A stretch of 64,000 bases of DNA from Synechococcus sp. CS-1325 (lineage in GTDB: Bacteria; Cyanobacteriota; Cyanobacteriia; PCC-6307; Cyanobiaceae), in contig JAHLYW010000043.1 of assembly GCA_025128135.1 (NCBI GenBank), forward strand, positions 1 through 64,000. The letters run 5' to 3'. Position 1 is the stretch's first letter. Each line of letters opens with the position of its first letter. Under the pieces are notes generated by a model. That model made no database searches, had not been told where the DNA came from, and saw only the letters and a list, made by a program, of their open reading frames with translations. Positions 1 to 8,561 of the stretch are shown piece by piece. Position numbers and translations under genes: made by a program.

Positions 1-104
1 ACACCGAACCAGCCCACGTAGAGGCGGTTGTTGGTGGAGGTGACCCACTCACAGAACTGACTCCAGGCAGAAGCGCCTTGGCGCTGCTGAAGAGTTGAGG
101 TCAT
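1..104 (-). CDS. psbA: Photosystem II reaction-centre protein D1 (5' end only)
   Basis: The reverse strand from 104 reads MTSTLQQR, then [20 protein letters not shown] and GWFGV, which is the highly conserved cytoplasmic N-terminus of D1, the core photosystem II subunit that carries Q_B and manganese ligands. Only 34 full codons are inside the window; the rest lies to the left. The ATG at 102-104 is the natural start because the family begins M-T-(T/S)-x-L-Q-Q-R. A good promoter and a structured leader lie upstream. The fragment is too short to tell a D1:1 from a D1:2 isoform, since the diagnostic residue near position 130 is not included. Confidence 0.95.
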   Translation of the reverse strand, partial: MTSTLQQRQGASAWSQFCEWVTSTNNRLYVGWFG

Positions 105-153
105 GAGGACGAGAGATAGTGCCCCCGAAGGGACGAGGAAGGAAGACAAGGCA

Positions 154-168
154 AGGCGGAAGCCGCCT
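154..168 (-). other. Stem-loop in the psbA leader
   Basis: A perfect 6-bp stem (154-159 with 163-168) closes on a 3-base loop inside the predicted psbA 5' untranslated region. A second small GC hairpin (GCGG-AC-CCGC) sits next to it around 169-178. There is no T-run after it, so it is not a terminator for the psbA direction. psbA leaders in cyanobacteria are known to affect mRNA stability; a role here is inference. Confidence 0.35.
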
Positions 169-198
169 GCGGACCCGCTTGCGCGGCTTGTCTGACAA

Positions 199-226
199 AG
201 ATTAACACGCTGTTGCGTTTTGTTAA
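199..226 (-). promoter_or_regulatory. Probable sigma70-type psbA promoter
   Basis: Read on the minus strand, TTAACA (221-226) and TAATCT (199-204) are separated by 16 bases, a good match to -35 and -10 boxes. The predicted start of transcription is near 192, giving a leader of about 88 nt before the psbA ATG at 104. It lies between psbA and the upstream tRNA-Lys on the same strand. Confidence 0.5.
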
Positions 227-301
227 GAGGCGTTTCCTGATCAGCAGGAGGTTCCCGGGCGTCTTGCCTGGATCACCGCCAGGACGTTCGCCGTTCAGAG
301 A

Positions 302-373
302 TGGGTCGCCTGAGATTCGAACTCAGGACCAATCGGTTAAAAGCCGAGTGCTCTACCGCTGAGCTAGCGACCC
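302..373 (-). tRNA. trnK: tRNA-Lys (anticodon TTT)
   Basis: The reverse strand folds as a complete 72-nt cloverleaf: acceptor GGGTCGC pairs with GCGACCC, the D-arm is GCTC/GAGC, the anticodon loop is CTTTTAA (anticodon TTT), and the T-arm is CTGAG-TTCGAAT-CTCAG, with discriminator A. CCA is not encoded. The top pair of the anticodon stem is a C:T mismatch, where a G:T wobble is more usual. It lies upstream of psbA on the same strand. Confidence 0.97.
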
Positions 374-503
374 GCCCGGATGGGCCAGCAGCGAACGTAT
401 CACAAGGGGAATGCACTCCCCATTGCACCGGAGATCCTCCGGCTGAAGGCCATCCCAAAAACTTGCCTGACCACAATGGCCATGCTGTCGAAGGCTCCGA
501 TCC

Positions 504-1031
504 GTGACCGCAGACCGTTCTCCCTGGCCTGAGCCCAACGTCCACCCCGAGGCCTGGGTGGCACCCAGCGCCGTGCTGATTGGCGACGTGTCCCTGGCGG
601 CTGGAGCAAGCCTCTGGCCGCTGGCCGTGGCCCGCGGCGATCTCTGCTCGATCGTGGTGGGCGAGAACAGCAACGTTCAGGATGGGGCGGTGCTGCACGG
701 AGATCCAGGCCAGGGCGTCTGGATCGGGGCGGAGGTCACGATCGGCCATCGGGCCGTGGTCCATGGGGCCGTCCTCAAGGATGGTTGCCTGATTGGTATC
801 GGCGCCATCGTTCTTAACGGTGTGACCGTGGGAGAAGGGGCCCTGGTGGCGGCAGGGGCTGTGGTCACCAGTGACGTGCCACCGGCCACGCTGGTGGCTG
901 GTGTGCCCGCCAGGCCACGCCGTGAGCTGAGTGCGGCAGAACTGTCCGACCAACGCCACCATGCCCTCCGTTACAGGACATTGGCCGCCGCCCATGCCGG
1001 CAGGAGCGATCGTACGGGCTTTGAACGCTGA
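504..1031 (+). CDS. Gamma-carbonic-anhydrase-like hexapeptide-repeat protein
   Basis: This 175-residue protein is a left-handed beta-helix of the gamma-carbonic anhydrase/acyltransferase superfamily. Hexapeptide turns run from about residue 15 to 135 (for example VLIGDV, IVVGEN, VWIGAE, CLIGIG). Histidines in VLHGD, TIGHR and VVHG sit where the family binds its trimer-interface metal. It could hydrate CO2 or simply have the fold; the short length lacks the Rubisco-like repeats of CcmM, so it is not CcmM. The start is GTG at 504, because the frame has a stop at 468 and no ATG. It is the first rightward gene after the divergent psbA/tRNA-Lys. Confidence 0.82.
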   Translation: MTADRSPWPEPNVHPEAWVAPSAVLIGDVSLAAGASLWPLAVARGDLCSIVVGENSNVQDGAVLHGDPGQGVWIGAEVTIGHRAVVHGAVLKDGCLIGIGAIVLNGVTVGEGALVAAGAVVTSDVPPATLVAGVPARPRRELSAAELSDQRHHALRYRTLAAAHAGRSDRTGFER

Positions 1032-1143
1032 AATCCAGCCTGGATCGGTTTCGGGACCCACTGCAGGTTCGCCCCACCCGCTCCGGATTGTCCTCAACGG
1101 GGTCCTCGGGTCCGTAGGATCAGCTGACCCTGCATTGGACCCG

Positions 1144-1266
1144 ATGGACGCAAGGCTTCTGCTGGTTTCAGCCCCGATCCTGCTGGCTGTCAGCTGGGCT
1201 GTGTTCAACATCGGACGGGCGGCCGTCGGCCAGCTCCAACTCATGCTCAAGCGCTCCCGCGCCTGA
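1144..1266 (+). CDS. psbY: Photosystem II protein Y
   Basis: A 40-residue single-span membrane protein beginning [18 protein letters not shown] and continuing AVFNIGRAA, the standard PsbY pattern: one transmembrane helix at about residues 4-24, a conserved W-A-x-F-N-I segment and a short basic tail. PsbY sits at the edge of photosystem II next to cytochrome b559. The ATG at 1144 is in the frame of a longer open region that starts at 931, but family length fixes this start. Its stop shares one base with the trmFO ATG (TGATG), so the two are probably translated together. Confidence 0.9.
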   Translation: MDARLLLVSAPILLAVSWAVFNIGRAAVGQLQLMLKRSRA

Positions 1267-2660
1267 TGATCCAGGTGATCGGTGCCGGCCTCGCCGGTAC
1301 TGAAGCGGCCTGGCAGATCGCCCAGTCCGGTGTGCCTGTGAGGTTGTGGGAAATGCGGCCGGTCTGCCGCTCCCCCGCCCACCACAGTGGCGAATTCGCA
1401 GAGCTCGTCTGCAGCAACAGTTTTGGAGCCCTCTCCAGCGACCGGGCCGCCGGGTTGCTTCAGGAGGAATTGCGCCAACTTGGTTCTGTTGTGATCGGCA
1501 CTGCCGATGCCCATGCCGTTCCTGCGGGCGGGGCCCTGGCCGTGGATCGGGGCCGTTTCAGTGAAGCCCTCACCGTCGCCCTGGAGCAGCATCCCCTGAT
1601 CAGCGTCGAGCGGCACGAGCTGAGGGAACTGCCACCACCCGCCGAAATCACTGTGCTGGCCACCGGTCCACTCACCAGTGACGCCCTGGCCGAGCAGCTC
1701 CGCGCCTTCACCGGTCGCGCCGAGTGCCACTTCTTCGATGCCGCCAGCCCGATCGTGGAAGGCGAGAGCATCGACATGCAGCGGGCTTTCCGGGCCAGCC
1801 GTTACGACAAGGGCGACGCGGATTACATCAACTGCCCGATGAACCGGGAGCAGTACCTCGCCTTCCGCGAGGCGCTGCTGGGCGCCGAGCAGGCGGAACT
1901 GAAGGATTTCGAGCAGGAAAGCGCCACGTTCTTCGAAGGCTGCCTGCCGATCGAGGAGCTGGCCCGCCGCGGCGAAGACACCATGCGCTACGGGCCGCTG
2001 AAGCCGATCGGCCTGTGGGATCCCCGCTGGGGCGACCTCTACGACGCTGATGTGCGCCGTGCCCGGCGGGCCTATGCGGTGGTGCAGCTGCGCCAGGAAG
2101 ACAAGGACGGCCGGCTCTGGAACCTGGTGGGCTTCCAGACCAACCTCAGGTGGGGCGAGCAGAAGCGGGTGCTCCGCCTGATCCCCGGTCTGGAGAACGC
2201 CAGCTTCGTGCGCTTCGGCGTGATGCACCGCAACACCTTCCTTGAAGCGCCCCAGCTGCTGAATCCCACCCTGCAGTTCCGCCAGCGCCCTTCGCTGCTG
2301 GCGGCCGGGCAGATCACCGGCACCGAGGGCTATGCGGCGGCGGTGGCCGGCGGCTGGCTGGCCGGCACCAACGCCGCCCGGCTGGCGCAGGGCCAGGAAC
2401 CGATCTGCCTGCCTGTCACCACCATGGCTGGCGCCCTCACCCACTTCATCGCCTCCGCCCCCAGTGAGCGGTTCCAGCCGATGCCGCCCAACTTCGGCCT
2501 GATGCCGGAGTTGCCGGAGCGCATCCGCGACAAACGCCGCCGTTACGGCGCCTACCGGGATCGGGCCCTGGCCGATCTGGCCCCCTTCGCGGCACCTTCA
2601 GCAGCACCCATCGCGGCGCCGCTGGCGGCCACCCCCGGGGCCGACCTGGCGCTTGCCTAG
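1266..2660 (+). CDS. trmFO: Folate/FAD-dependent tRNA U54 methyltransferase TrmFO
   Basis: 464 residues. The enzyme makes ribothymidine-54 in the T-loop of tRNA using methylenetetrahydrofolate and reduced FAD. The N-terminal dinucleotide-binding loop GAGLAG is at residues 6-11. The [15 protein letters not shown] signature contains Cys49, and a second cysteine in EGCLPIEE is at residue 226; the Bacillus enzyme uses cysteines at about these positions. The [10 protein letters not shown] segment and the C-terminal [12 protein letters not shown] are also typical. Length is normal, apart from an Ala/Pro-rich tail of about 25 residues. The ATG overlaps the psbY stop. Confidence 0.96.
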   Translation: MIQVIGAGLAGTEAAWQIAQSGVPVRLWEMRPVCRSPAHHSGEFAELVCSNSFGALSSDRAAGLLQEELRQLGSVVIGTADAHAVPAGGALAVDRGRFSEALTVALEQHPLISVERHELRELPPPAEITVLATGPLTSDALAEQLRAFTGRAECHFFDAASPIVEGESIDMQRAFRASRYDKGDADYINCPMNREQYLAFREALLGAEQAELKDFEQESATFFEGCLPIEELARRGEDTMRYGPLKPIGLWDPRWGDLYDADVRRARRAYAVVQLRQEDKDGRLWNLVGFQTNLRWGEQKRVLRLIPGLENASFVRFGVMHRNTFLEAPQLLNPTLQFRQRPSLLAAGQITGTEGYAAAVAGGWLAGTNAARLAQGQEPICLPVTTMAGALTHFIASAPSERFQPMPPNFGLMPELPERIRDKRRRYGAYRDRALADLAPFAAPSAAPIAAPLAATPGADLALA

Positions 2661-2684
2661 CCTCGGCGCACCGGCAACATCTCC

Positions 2685-4238
2685 GTGCAGCAGACGAGCG
2701 GCAACACCTCCCCGGCGGCGGGAGGCGGAGCCTTGGATGCCGTGGTGATCGGCTCGGGCATCGGCGGGCTGGTCACCGCCAGCCAGCTGGCGGCCAAGGG
2801 GGCGAAGGTGCTGGTGCTGGAGCGTTACCTGATCCCGGGCGGCTCCGGTGGCAGCTTCCGGCGCGCGGGGTACACCTTTGATGTGGGGGCCTCGATGATC
2901 TTCGGCTTCGGCGAGAAGGGGCACACCAACCTGCTCACCCGCGCCCTGGCGGACGTGGGTGAACGGCAGGACACCATCCCCGACCCGGCCCAGCTCGCTT
3001 ACCACCTGCCAGGCGGCCTTGAGCTGGCCGTCGATCGCGACTACGACAGCTTCATCGCCCGGCTCACGGCCCTGTTCCCCCACGAAGCCACCGGCATCCG
3101 CGCCTTCTACGACACCTGCTGGCAGGTGTTCCGCTGCCTGGATGCCATGCCGCTCCTCTCCCTGGAGGATCCGGCCTACCTGGCCAAGGTGTTCTTCAAA
3201 GCACCCCTGGCCTGCCTGGGGCTGGCCCGCTGGCTGCCGGTGAATGTGGGCGATGTGGCCCGCCGCCACATCAAGGATCAGGCGCTGCTGAAGTTCATCG
3301 ACATGGAGTGCTTCTGCTGGTCGGTGATGCCGGCCGATCGCACGCCGATGATCAATGCCGGCATGGTGTTCTCCGATCGCCATGCCGGCGGCATCAACTA
3401 CCCGCGCGGTGGTGTCGGCACGATCGCCGAGCACCTGGTGCGCGGCCTGGAGCGCCACGGCGGCGCCATCCGCTACCGCAGCCGGGTCACCAGGGTGGTG
3501 CTGGAGAACGGCCAGGCGGTGGGGGTGGAGCTGGCCGGCGGTGAAACGATCCGCGCCCGGCGGGTGATCTCCAATGCCACCCGCTGGGACACCTTCGGCA
3601 GCCTGGTGGATGCCGCCCACACACCGGCGGCGGAGACGGTCTGGCGGCGGCGCTACAAACCCTCAGCCTCGTTCCTCTCGCTGCACCTGGGCGTGAAGGC
3701 GGAGCTGATTCCCGCCGGCAGCCACTGTCACCACCTGCTGCTGGAGCACTGGGAGGAGATGGAGGCGGAGCAGGGCACGGTGTTCGTTTCGATTCCCACC
3801 CTGCTGGACCCGTCCCTGGCACCGCCTGGCCATCACATCGTGCATGCCTTCACCCCGTCGGCGATTGACAACTGGAAAGGCCTGGGACCCACGGCCTACG
3901 CGCAGGCCAAGCAGGCCGCCGCCGATCGTCTCATCCGCCGGCTGGAGGGCTTCCTGCCGGGCCTTGGCACGGCAATCACCCACCGTGAGGTGGGCACACC
4001 CCGCAGCCATCGCCGCTTCCTGGGCCGGCACCAGGGCAGTTACGGCCCGATTCCGGCGCTGCGGCTGCCTGGCCTGCTGCCGATGCCGTTCAACCGCACC
4101 GGCATCCCCGGGCTCTACTGCGTGGGGGATTCCTGCTTCCCCGGCCAGGGGCTCAACGCCGTGGCCTTCAGCGGCTTCGCCTGCGCCCACCGGGTGGGCG
4201 CCGACCTGGGGCTCAACCCCTGGGCCCTGCCGGACTGA
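2685..4238 (+). CDS. crtH: Carotenoid (prolycopene) isomerase CrtH
   Basis: 517-residue FAD-dependent enzyme that converts poly-cis lycopene to all-trans lycopene in the plant/cyanobacterial carotenoid pathway. It has GSGIGG at residues 23-28, followed by the dinucleotide-binding acidic end (VLVLERY) and the family signature PGGSGGSFRRAGYTFDVGAS. The C-terminus GLYCVGDSCFPGQGLNAVAF is the conserved FAD-closing motif of CrtISO. Start is GTG at 2685, about 13 residues before the conserved region; a TTG at 2733 is an alternative. It lies 24 bases after trmFO and is likely co-transcribed. Confidence 0.93.
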   Translation: MQQTSGNTSPAAGGGALDAVVIGSGIGGLVTASQLAAKGAKVLVLERYLIPGGSGGSFRRAGYTFDVGASMIFGFGEKGHTNLLTRALADVGERQDTIPDPAQLAYHLPGGLELAVDRDYDSFIARLTALFPHEATGIRAFYDTCWQVFRCLDAMPLLSLEDPAYLAKVFFKAPLACLGLARWLPVNVGDVARRHIKDQALLKFIDMECFCWSVMPADRTPMINAGMVFSDRHAGGINYPRGGVGTIAEHLVRGLERHGGAIRYRSRVTRVVLENGQAVGVELAGGETIRARRVISNATRWDTFGSLVDAAHTPAAETVWRRRYKPSASFLSLHLGVKAELIPAGSHCHHLLLEHWEEMEAEQGTVFVSIPTLLDPSLAPPGHHIVHAFTPSAIDNWKGLGPTAYAQAKQAAADRLIRRLEGFLPGLGTAITHREVGTPRSHRRFLGRHQGSYGPIPALRLPGLLPMPFNRTGIPGLYCVGDSCFPGQGLNAVAFSGFACAHRVGADLGLNPWALPD

Positions 4239-4321
4239 GCAAACAGGCGGAAACCCGAAGACCCAATTCCACGGATTGCCGGCCAGGAAACTAAGATTGA
4301 AACAGTTCGCAATATTTCCAG

Positions 4322-4582
4322 GTGGGACAGTCTGATACGCCCAGCTCGCAGGACCTGGCCCGGTACCTTGAAGAAAAGGGAGCCCTGACCAAACCCTGGC
4401 TGTTGATGCAGTTGAGGCTCAGCAAGCTCAAAGAGGAGAAGGCCTCGATGACATCTGACGAATACCTGCTGCGCATCCAGGACGCCCACACCGATCTGAT
4501 GCGGATGGGCCCGTTCTGGAAGGGTCAGGAGCGGCAGGTGTTCGGGCTCTCCGGCGACCCTCTCCCCCTGGCTGATGGCTGA
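4322..4582 (+). CDS. Small conserved hypothetical protein
   Basis: An 86-residue soluble, mostly helical protein starting at GTG 4322 (MGQSDTPSSQDLARYLEEKG). There is no signal peptide or membrane segment. The charged central helix (LRLSKLKEEKASMTSDEYLLRIQDAHTDLMRMG) suggests a small binding protein. I do not recognise a named family. It overlaps the next gene by 8 bases, so the two are probably translationally coupled. Confidence 0.65.
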   Translation: MGQSDTPSSQDLARYLEEKGALTKPWLLMQLRLSKLKEEKASMTSDEYLLRIQDAHTDLMRMGPFWKGQERQVFGLSGDPLPLADG

Positions 4583-5135
4583 GCTTCAGCCGGTCATCGG
4601 CCCCCCAGACAACAAGCCCTATCGGATCGCTCCGTTGATCCGCACCACGCTTCTGCTGCTTTATCTCGCCCTGGTGGGTCCTTTGCCTGTGCTGGCACCG
4701 CCGGAGCTGAGGGTATGGCTCCTGGCTGCCCTGATGCTTGGGCTGGTGCTGGTTTTGGCCATGTTGAGTGAACAGGTGGTGCTCGAATCCGATGCCATCC
4801 GGGTGGGTCATCCACGATGGTGCGCCTGGCTGTTCCGCCGGGGCTGGCGGCTGGATTGGAGCGAGGTAGGCCGGTTGGTGCCGATCACCACCAGCCAGGG
4901 CGGCACCGTTCACTACATCCGCTCCCGACAAGGCGAGCACTTTCTGTTGCCGCAACGCCTGGAACGCTTTGCCGATTTTCTGATGCGCTTCCAGCAATCC
5001 ACCGGGCTCGACACCAGGGGGATTGGACGGATCACCCCCGCCTGGACCTACTGGACCCTGGCGATGCTCAGCCTGCTGCTGCTGATCGGCGAAGGGATCA
5101 GCTTCGCCTGGCTCCTGCCTTCCCAGGCCGGCTGA
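4575..5135 (+). CDS. Membrane protein with a PH-like cytoplasmic domain (hypothetical)
   Basis: 186 residues. Two hydrophobic helices at about 21-42 and 46-66 are followed by a segment of about 80 residues (VVLESDAIRVGHP, WRLDWSEVGRLVPI, then FLLPQRLERFADFLMRFQ) with the alternating pattern of bacterial PH-like domains. A last helix lies at about 160-180. It overlaps the upstream small gene by 8 bases and ends immediately before the convergent response regulator gene (next base). Function unknown; the PH-like reading is a pattern judgement. Confidence 0.65.
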   Translation: MAELQPVIGPPDNKPYRIAPLIRTTLLLLYLALVGPLPVLAPPELRVWLLAALMLGLVLVLAMLSEQVVLESDAIRVGHPRWCAWLFRRGWRLDWSEVGRLVPITTSQGGTVHYIRSRQGEHFLLPQRLERFADFLMRFQQSTGLDTRGIGRITPAWTYWTLAMLSLLLLIGEGISFAWLLPSQAG

Positions 5136-5951
5136 TCAGCCAGCGCTGGCAACCTGGCGCAGCGAAAGGTTGCCAGACTGGGAATCGCCGGCTTCCGGCA
5201 GGGTTTCAAGACTGAATCGATACCCCTGTTGCCGCACGGTTTCGATTCCTCCCCCTTCTCCCAGACCCGCCAACTCCAGCTTGCGCCGCAGCGTGAGCAC
5301 CTGGGTATCGACGGAGCGGGGGCCACCACTGAACGGGGGCCAGGCCATCCGCAGCAGTTCCTGGCGGCTGCGAACCATGCCTGGCGGCATCAGCAGCGCG
5401 CAGAGCAAGGCAAATTCCCGCGGACTGAGCTCGACAGGCTGATCGCGCAGCATCACCTGGCGAAGCAGCAGATGCACTTCAAGCGGGCCCACACAGACCC
5501 TCTCCTGCAGGCCACTGCCGCTCCGCCGCAGCAGACTGCGACACCGGGCCGCCAGCTCCTCAAGACCGAAGGGCTTGCGGAGCACGTCATCGGCGCCGGC
5601 ATCGAGCATGGCCACCACGGCATCCGCACCGGTTCGGGCGGTGAGCACCATCACCGGGCAGCGCAGATGGGCCGCCAGCCGCAGCGCGGAGCTCTCCTCG
5701 AGCAACTCGGCGCTCACCAGCAGATCCGGCATCTGGTCTTCGCAGAGCTGGAGCGCCTCGGTGGCCGATGCCACAGCAGCCGCCAGATGGCCATCCTGCC
5801 TGAGGCGCTGGGCCAGCACCGTGCGAAGCGTGGGGTGGGGATCCACCACCAGAATGCGCTTCAGGGGTGAAGCGGAACCACGCCGTTCTCCAGGCCCCTG
5901 GCCCTCGGCCTGGGGTGGATGTTCAGAATTCAGGCTGGGCCTCAGCTCCAC
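5136..5951 (-). CDS. OmpR-type response regulator lacking the phospho-acceptor Asp
   Basis: 271 residues. A receiver domain (about 32-140) is followed by an OmpR/PhoB winged helix (about 150-255; SPREFALLCALL, then SVDTQVLTLRRKLE and VRQQGYRFS). The receiver keeps one acidic residue (D37 in LVVDPHP), T104 and K126 (DVLRKPF). The usual PDLxxxD phosphorylation motif instead reads MPDLLVSAELL, with Ala at residue 81 where Asp is expected. It therefore probably works without Asp phosphorylation. The first 30 residues are a Pro/Gly-rich extension; a start nearer the receiver is possible. It converges with the membrane gene at 5135. Confidence 0.85.
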   Translation of the reverse strand: MELRPSLNSEHPPQAEGQGPGERRGSASPLKRILVVDPHPTLRTVLAQRLRQDGHLAAAVASATEALQLCEDQMPDLLVSAELLEESSALRLAAHLRCPVMVLTARTGADAVVAMLDAGADDVLRKPFGLEELAARCRSLLRRSGSGLQERVCVGPLEVHLLLRQVMLRDQPVELSPREFALLCALLMPPGMVRSRQELLRMAWPPFSGGPRSVDTQVLTLRRKLELAGLGEGGGIETVRQQGYRFSLETLPEAGDSQSGNLSLRQVASAG

Positions 5952-6054
5952 AGCGGATCCCTAGGGAATCTCTAAGCTACTCGGCATCCGGGTTCCGACG
6001 ATCAGGTCGTTGCCACCCCTGCTTCAGTCCCCCCCACCGGCCGAACGCCTCACC

Positions 6055-6321
6055 ATGACCGCGCTGCAGAATCCTGAGGCCATTCGCCACTTCCAGTCAC
6101 TCTGCGATGCCTGTCAGGACCTGGTGAGCCGCTACCACAGCCCATCGGAACTGCGGCTCTATGCCGATGGCTACCTGCACGCCCTGCGGCGCACCGCCGT
6201 GCTGGATTCCCAATCCCAGCGAAGGCTGGAGGAACTGATCGATCGCTGGATCCTCGATCCCTCTGGTTTCATCGGACCCGGTGGTGATCTCAGCACCCTT
6301 TACCAGAGCGGTCACCACTGA
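6055..6321 (+). CDS. DUF6761-like small cyanobacterial protein
   Basis: 88-residue acidic helical protein (MTALQNPEAIRHFQSLCDAC and following; SELRLYADGYLHALRRT; LEELIDRWILDPSGF). The ELRLYxDGYLxALR and DPSxF segments resemble what I recall of the cyanobacterial DUF6761 family, whose function is unknown. The ATG at 6055 gives family length; an in-frame TTG at 6010 would add 15 unlikely residues. It is divergent from the response regulator and convergent with grxD. Confidence 0.72.
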   Translation: MTALQNPEAIRHFQSLCDACQDLVSRYHSPSELRLYADGYLHALRRTAVLDSQSQRRLEELIDRWILDPSGFIGPGGDLSTLYQSGHH

Positions 6322-6348
6322 GCCGACAGCGGCATCGCCAGCAGGGCC

Positions 6349-6672
6349 TCAGGAGGCCAGGGCCACCGCGAGGGTTTCGCGCAGCTCACCGGAGTTGTAC
6401 AGCTCGATGAGAATGTCGGAGCCGCCGATGAACTCCCCATTCAGATACACCTGGGGAATGGTTGGCCACTCGGAGAATTCCTTGATTCCGTGGCGAATTT
6501 CAGGGTCGGAGAGCACGTCGAAGGTTTCGAACGACACCCCAAGGGTGTTGAGAATCTGAACCACATTGTTCGAGAAGCCGCACTGCGGCATCAACTTCGT
6601 GCCCTTCATGAACACCACCACCGGAGCGCTGGTCACGAGGGTCTTGATGCGTTGCTCAACGGTGGGTTCCAT
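6349..6672 (-). CDS. grxD: Monothiol glutaredoxin (Grx4/GrxD type)
   Basis: 107 residues with the monothiol active site CGFS at 31-34, preceded by VVVFMKGTKLMPQ and followed by the glutathione-binding WPTIPQVYLNGEFIGGSDI loop. The family binds a bridging [2Fe-2S] cluster with glutathione and passes it on, often with BolA. The ATG at 6672 gives normal length; the longer open frame to 6768 runs into bolA and is not needed. bolA lies 49 bases upstream on the same strand, supporting one operon. Confidence 0.95.
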   Translation of the reverse strand: MEPTVEQRIKTLVTSAPVVVFMKGTKLMPQCGFSNNVVQILNTLGVSFETFDVLSDPEIRHGIKEFSEWPTIPQVYLNGEFIGGSDILIELYNSGELRETLAVALAS

Positions 6673-6721
6673 GGGCTGCTGGGGGTGGGGATCAGAAAGG
6701 TTGAAGGAAGCTGGGCCGGGC

Positions 6722-6955
6722 TCAGCCAGGGGATGAGGTCTGCAGAGCCAGGGCATGGATGGCCTCACTGGCCAGTTCGCTGCGTAGGGCTCCGTAAACG
6801 AGCTGATGCTGCTTGATGCGGGAAAGACCGGCGAAGGCGGCGGAAATCACCTTCACCTGGAGGTGGTCTCCCCCTCCGGTCAGATCGTCCACCTCAACCT
6901 GGGCATCCGGCAAGCTGTTCCAGATCGCTGCTCTGACTTGATCCGGTTGCACCAT
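6722..6955 (-). CDS. bolA: BolA family protein
   Basis: 77 residues from ATG 6955 ([20 protein letters not shown]); an upstream in-frame ATG at 7003 would add 16 residues. It shows the BolA fold sequence: [22 protein letters not shown] followed by [17 protein letters not shown], with the conserved H in GGGDH and the RxxxHxxVY motif. BolA pairs with monothiol glutaredoxins to bind a shared [2Fe-2S] cluster, and grxD is the next gene. Confidence 0.92.
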   Translation of the reverse strand: MVQPDQVRAAIWNSLPDAQVEVDDLTGGGDHLQVKVISAAFAGLSRIKQHQLVYGALRSELASEAIHALALQTSSPG

Positions 6956-7066
6956 GCTCTCGTCGGAACTCACAGAACGGGAATCTAGAAGCTGGGGCGC
7001 CATGGCTGGCTGATCGCTCCATCCCCGGCTCAGCGGATTGTCAGAGGGAACGGACGGATCAGCCGA

Positions 7067-7612
7067 TCACTTGCTGCCGGTGGTGGCAGGGGCCGGTTCT
7101 CCGGCCGTGTAGGGGGTGGTGGCAAAGCCCAGCTCCACCAGGCTCTGGTAGGCCCTGCGCCCTTCCTCCCGGGCCGGGGTCATGATCTTGATCACCTCCA
7201 CCAGCAGCGGCACCGCCACCTCCGGTTGGTTCTGACGGCGCAGCAGGGCCGCCAGCCGCAGGTTGGCCTGGGCCAGGGTTTCCAGAGATTCACGGCCCTT
7301 CTGGTCCATTTCCCTTGGGATGCGTGCATCCAGGCCGCGGAAGGATCCACTCAGGTCGCGATAGAAACCGAGCAGCCGCAGGCTGGCGTCACGGGCGAGG
7401 TCGTAGTCCTTGCGGGCCGCGGCCAGATCGCCGCGGGCAACGGCGGCGTCGCCTCGCACCAGCAGTCCGTTGATCGAGGCCAGGTTGAAACCGACACTGG
7501 CGCCCTCAAGCACCTTCTGGGGTTCCGCCTGGGCCGAGGCGGCCGGTATGGAAACGACGGGGGCGAGGGTTGCCGCCAGAGCAAGCCCGAGGGCGACAGG
7601 GGGCCAGCGCAC
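7067..7612 (-). CDS. Secreted helical/TPR-like protein of unknown function
   Basis: About 181 residues from GTG 7612, with a clear signal peptide (VALGLALAATLAPVVSIPAASAQA, cleavage after AQA). The mature part is a chain of amphipathic helices with TPR-like spacing (VARGDLAAARKDYDLARDAS; LETLAQANLRLAALLRRQNQPEVAVPLL), so a periplasmic or lumenal binding role is likely. A TTG at 7639, two bases after the upstream stop, is an alternative start. It lies just downstream of the acyltransferase. No family name recognised. Confidence 0.7.
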   Translation of the reverse strand: MRWPPVALGLALAATLAPVVSIPAASAQAEPQKVLEGASVGFNLASINGLLVRGDAAVARGDLAAARKDYDLARDASLRLLGFYRDLSGSFRGLDARIPREMDQKGRESLETLAQANLRLAALLRRQNQPEVAVPLLVEVIKIMTPAREEGRRAYQSLVELGFATTPYTAGEPAPATTGSK

Positions 7613-7641
7613 GTGGAAGGATCGAAAAGTTCTGATCAACT

Positions 7642-8439
7642 CTAAAGGGCGTCGATCGGACGCCCCAAAGCCAGACGGGCCGCTTCCTCGGCTGATTGCA
7701 TGGCCAGGGCCAGGCGTTCGTTGAGGGTTTTCACAGCCACACGCCCCCTGCCTTCCACGCTCAGCACGGGGCCGAAGCAAAGCGCCGCCCGACTCCGGAA
7801 GTGCGGACGCTCCTGTTCATAGCCGATCCCAACGGGAACCACCTGGACAACCACCCCCTGGCTGGCGGCCAGGACAGCCAGCCGGGCCAGACCCTGATGC
7901 AACCGGATCGGACCATCCTGGCGACGGATCTGGCCTTCCGGAAAGACGACAAGCTGCTGGCCGACCCTGAGGAGATCCACTGCGTAGCGAAGGGTGGTGG
8001 TGCCCGGCCGGCCCTGGTCGACGGGGAAACAGCCCAGACGCTGCAGAAACCAGCCCTGGATTCCCTTCATCTCCGTCTGGGTGACCATGAACCGGCAGTC
8101 TCTGCCGCTGACGCGCCGGCCGGCGGCACGCGGCAGCAACAGGGCATCCCAGCGGGCACGGTGGGTGGGGGCCAGCAGCACGGCGCCGTGCAGGGGGAGG
8201 TGCTCGGTGCCGAGCAGCTCGATCCGGCTGAACTGCCATGGCAGGGCCAGATCCTGGGTGACCGCCATGGCCAGTGGAGCCAGGGCCGGGCTGACCCCGA
8301 AGCAGATCCGGCGCTCCCGACGGATCAGGGCATGCTCAGCTGCCGATGGTTCGGCTGCAAGCGCCGTTTCCGGCCCGGTTGCCGGCCCTTCGGCTGGCTC
8401 GGTTGTCGGGCTGATCTGCTGCCGCGAGCTCACGGCCAC
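7642..8439 (-). CDS. 1-acyl-sn-glycerol-3-phosphate acyltransferase (PlsC family)
   Basis: 265 residues. It carries the acyltransferase HX4D motif (H93-RARW-D98) and the substrate motif VVFPEGQIR at 165-172, plus the downstream P-V-G-I segment, as in enzymes that acylate lysophosphatidate in membrane lipid synthesis. The first 35 residues are Pro/Ala/Glu-rich and poorly conserved in type. GTG at 8439 is the only reasonable start upstream of the domain. It is likely co-transcribed with the secreted protein downstream and divergent from pdxJ. Confidence 0.88.
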   Translation of the reverse strand: MAVSSRQQISPTTEPAEGPATGPETALAAEPSAAEHALIRRERRICFGVSPALAPLAMAVTQDLALPWQFSRIELLGTEHLPLHGAVLLAPTHRARWDALLLPRAAGRRVSGRDCRFMVTQTEMKGIQGWFLQRLGCFPVDQGRPGTTTLRYAVDLLRVGQQLVVFPEGQIRRQDGPIRLHQGLARLAVLAASQGVVVQVVPVGIGYEQERPHFRSRAALCFGPVLSVEGRGRVAVKTLNERLALAMQSAEEAARLALGRPIDAL

Positions 8440-8561
8440 CTGCCATCACGGAACTATCGGCAAGCTAGGGGGACAGGCTCCCCGTCGATCCACCCGACGG
8501 GCAGTTGCCGCTGCGGCCCGGATTCAATCCATAGGATCAGGCAAACCATCCCGCTTCTGCC

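Noticed and set aside
273..2444. Long minus-strand frame (723 codons) opposite trmFO
   Set aside because: Antisense GC-driven frame, low-complexity Gly/Ala/Gln/His-rich translation, no family pattern; trmFO is certain on the plus strand.
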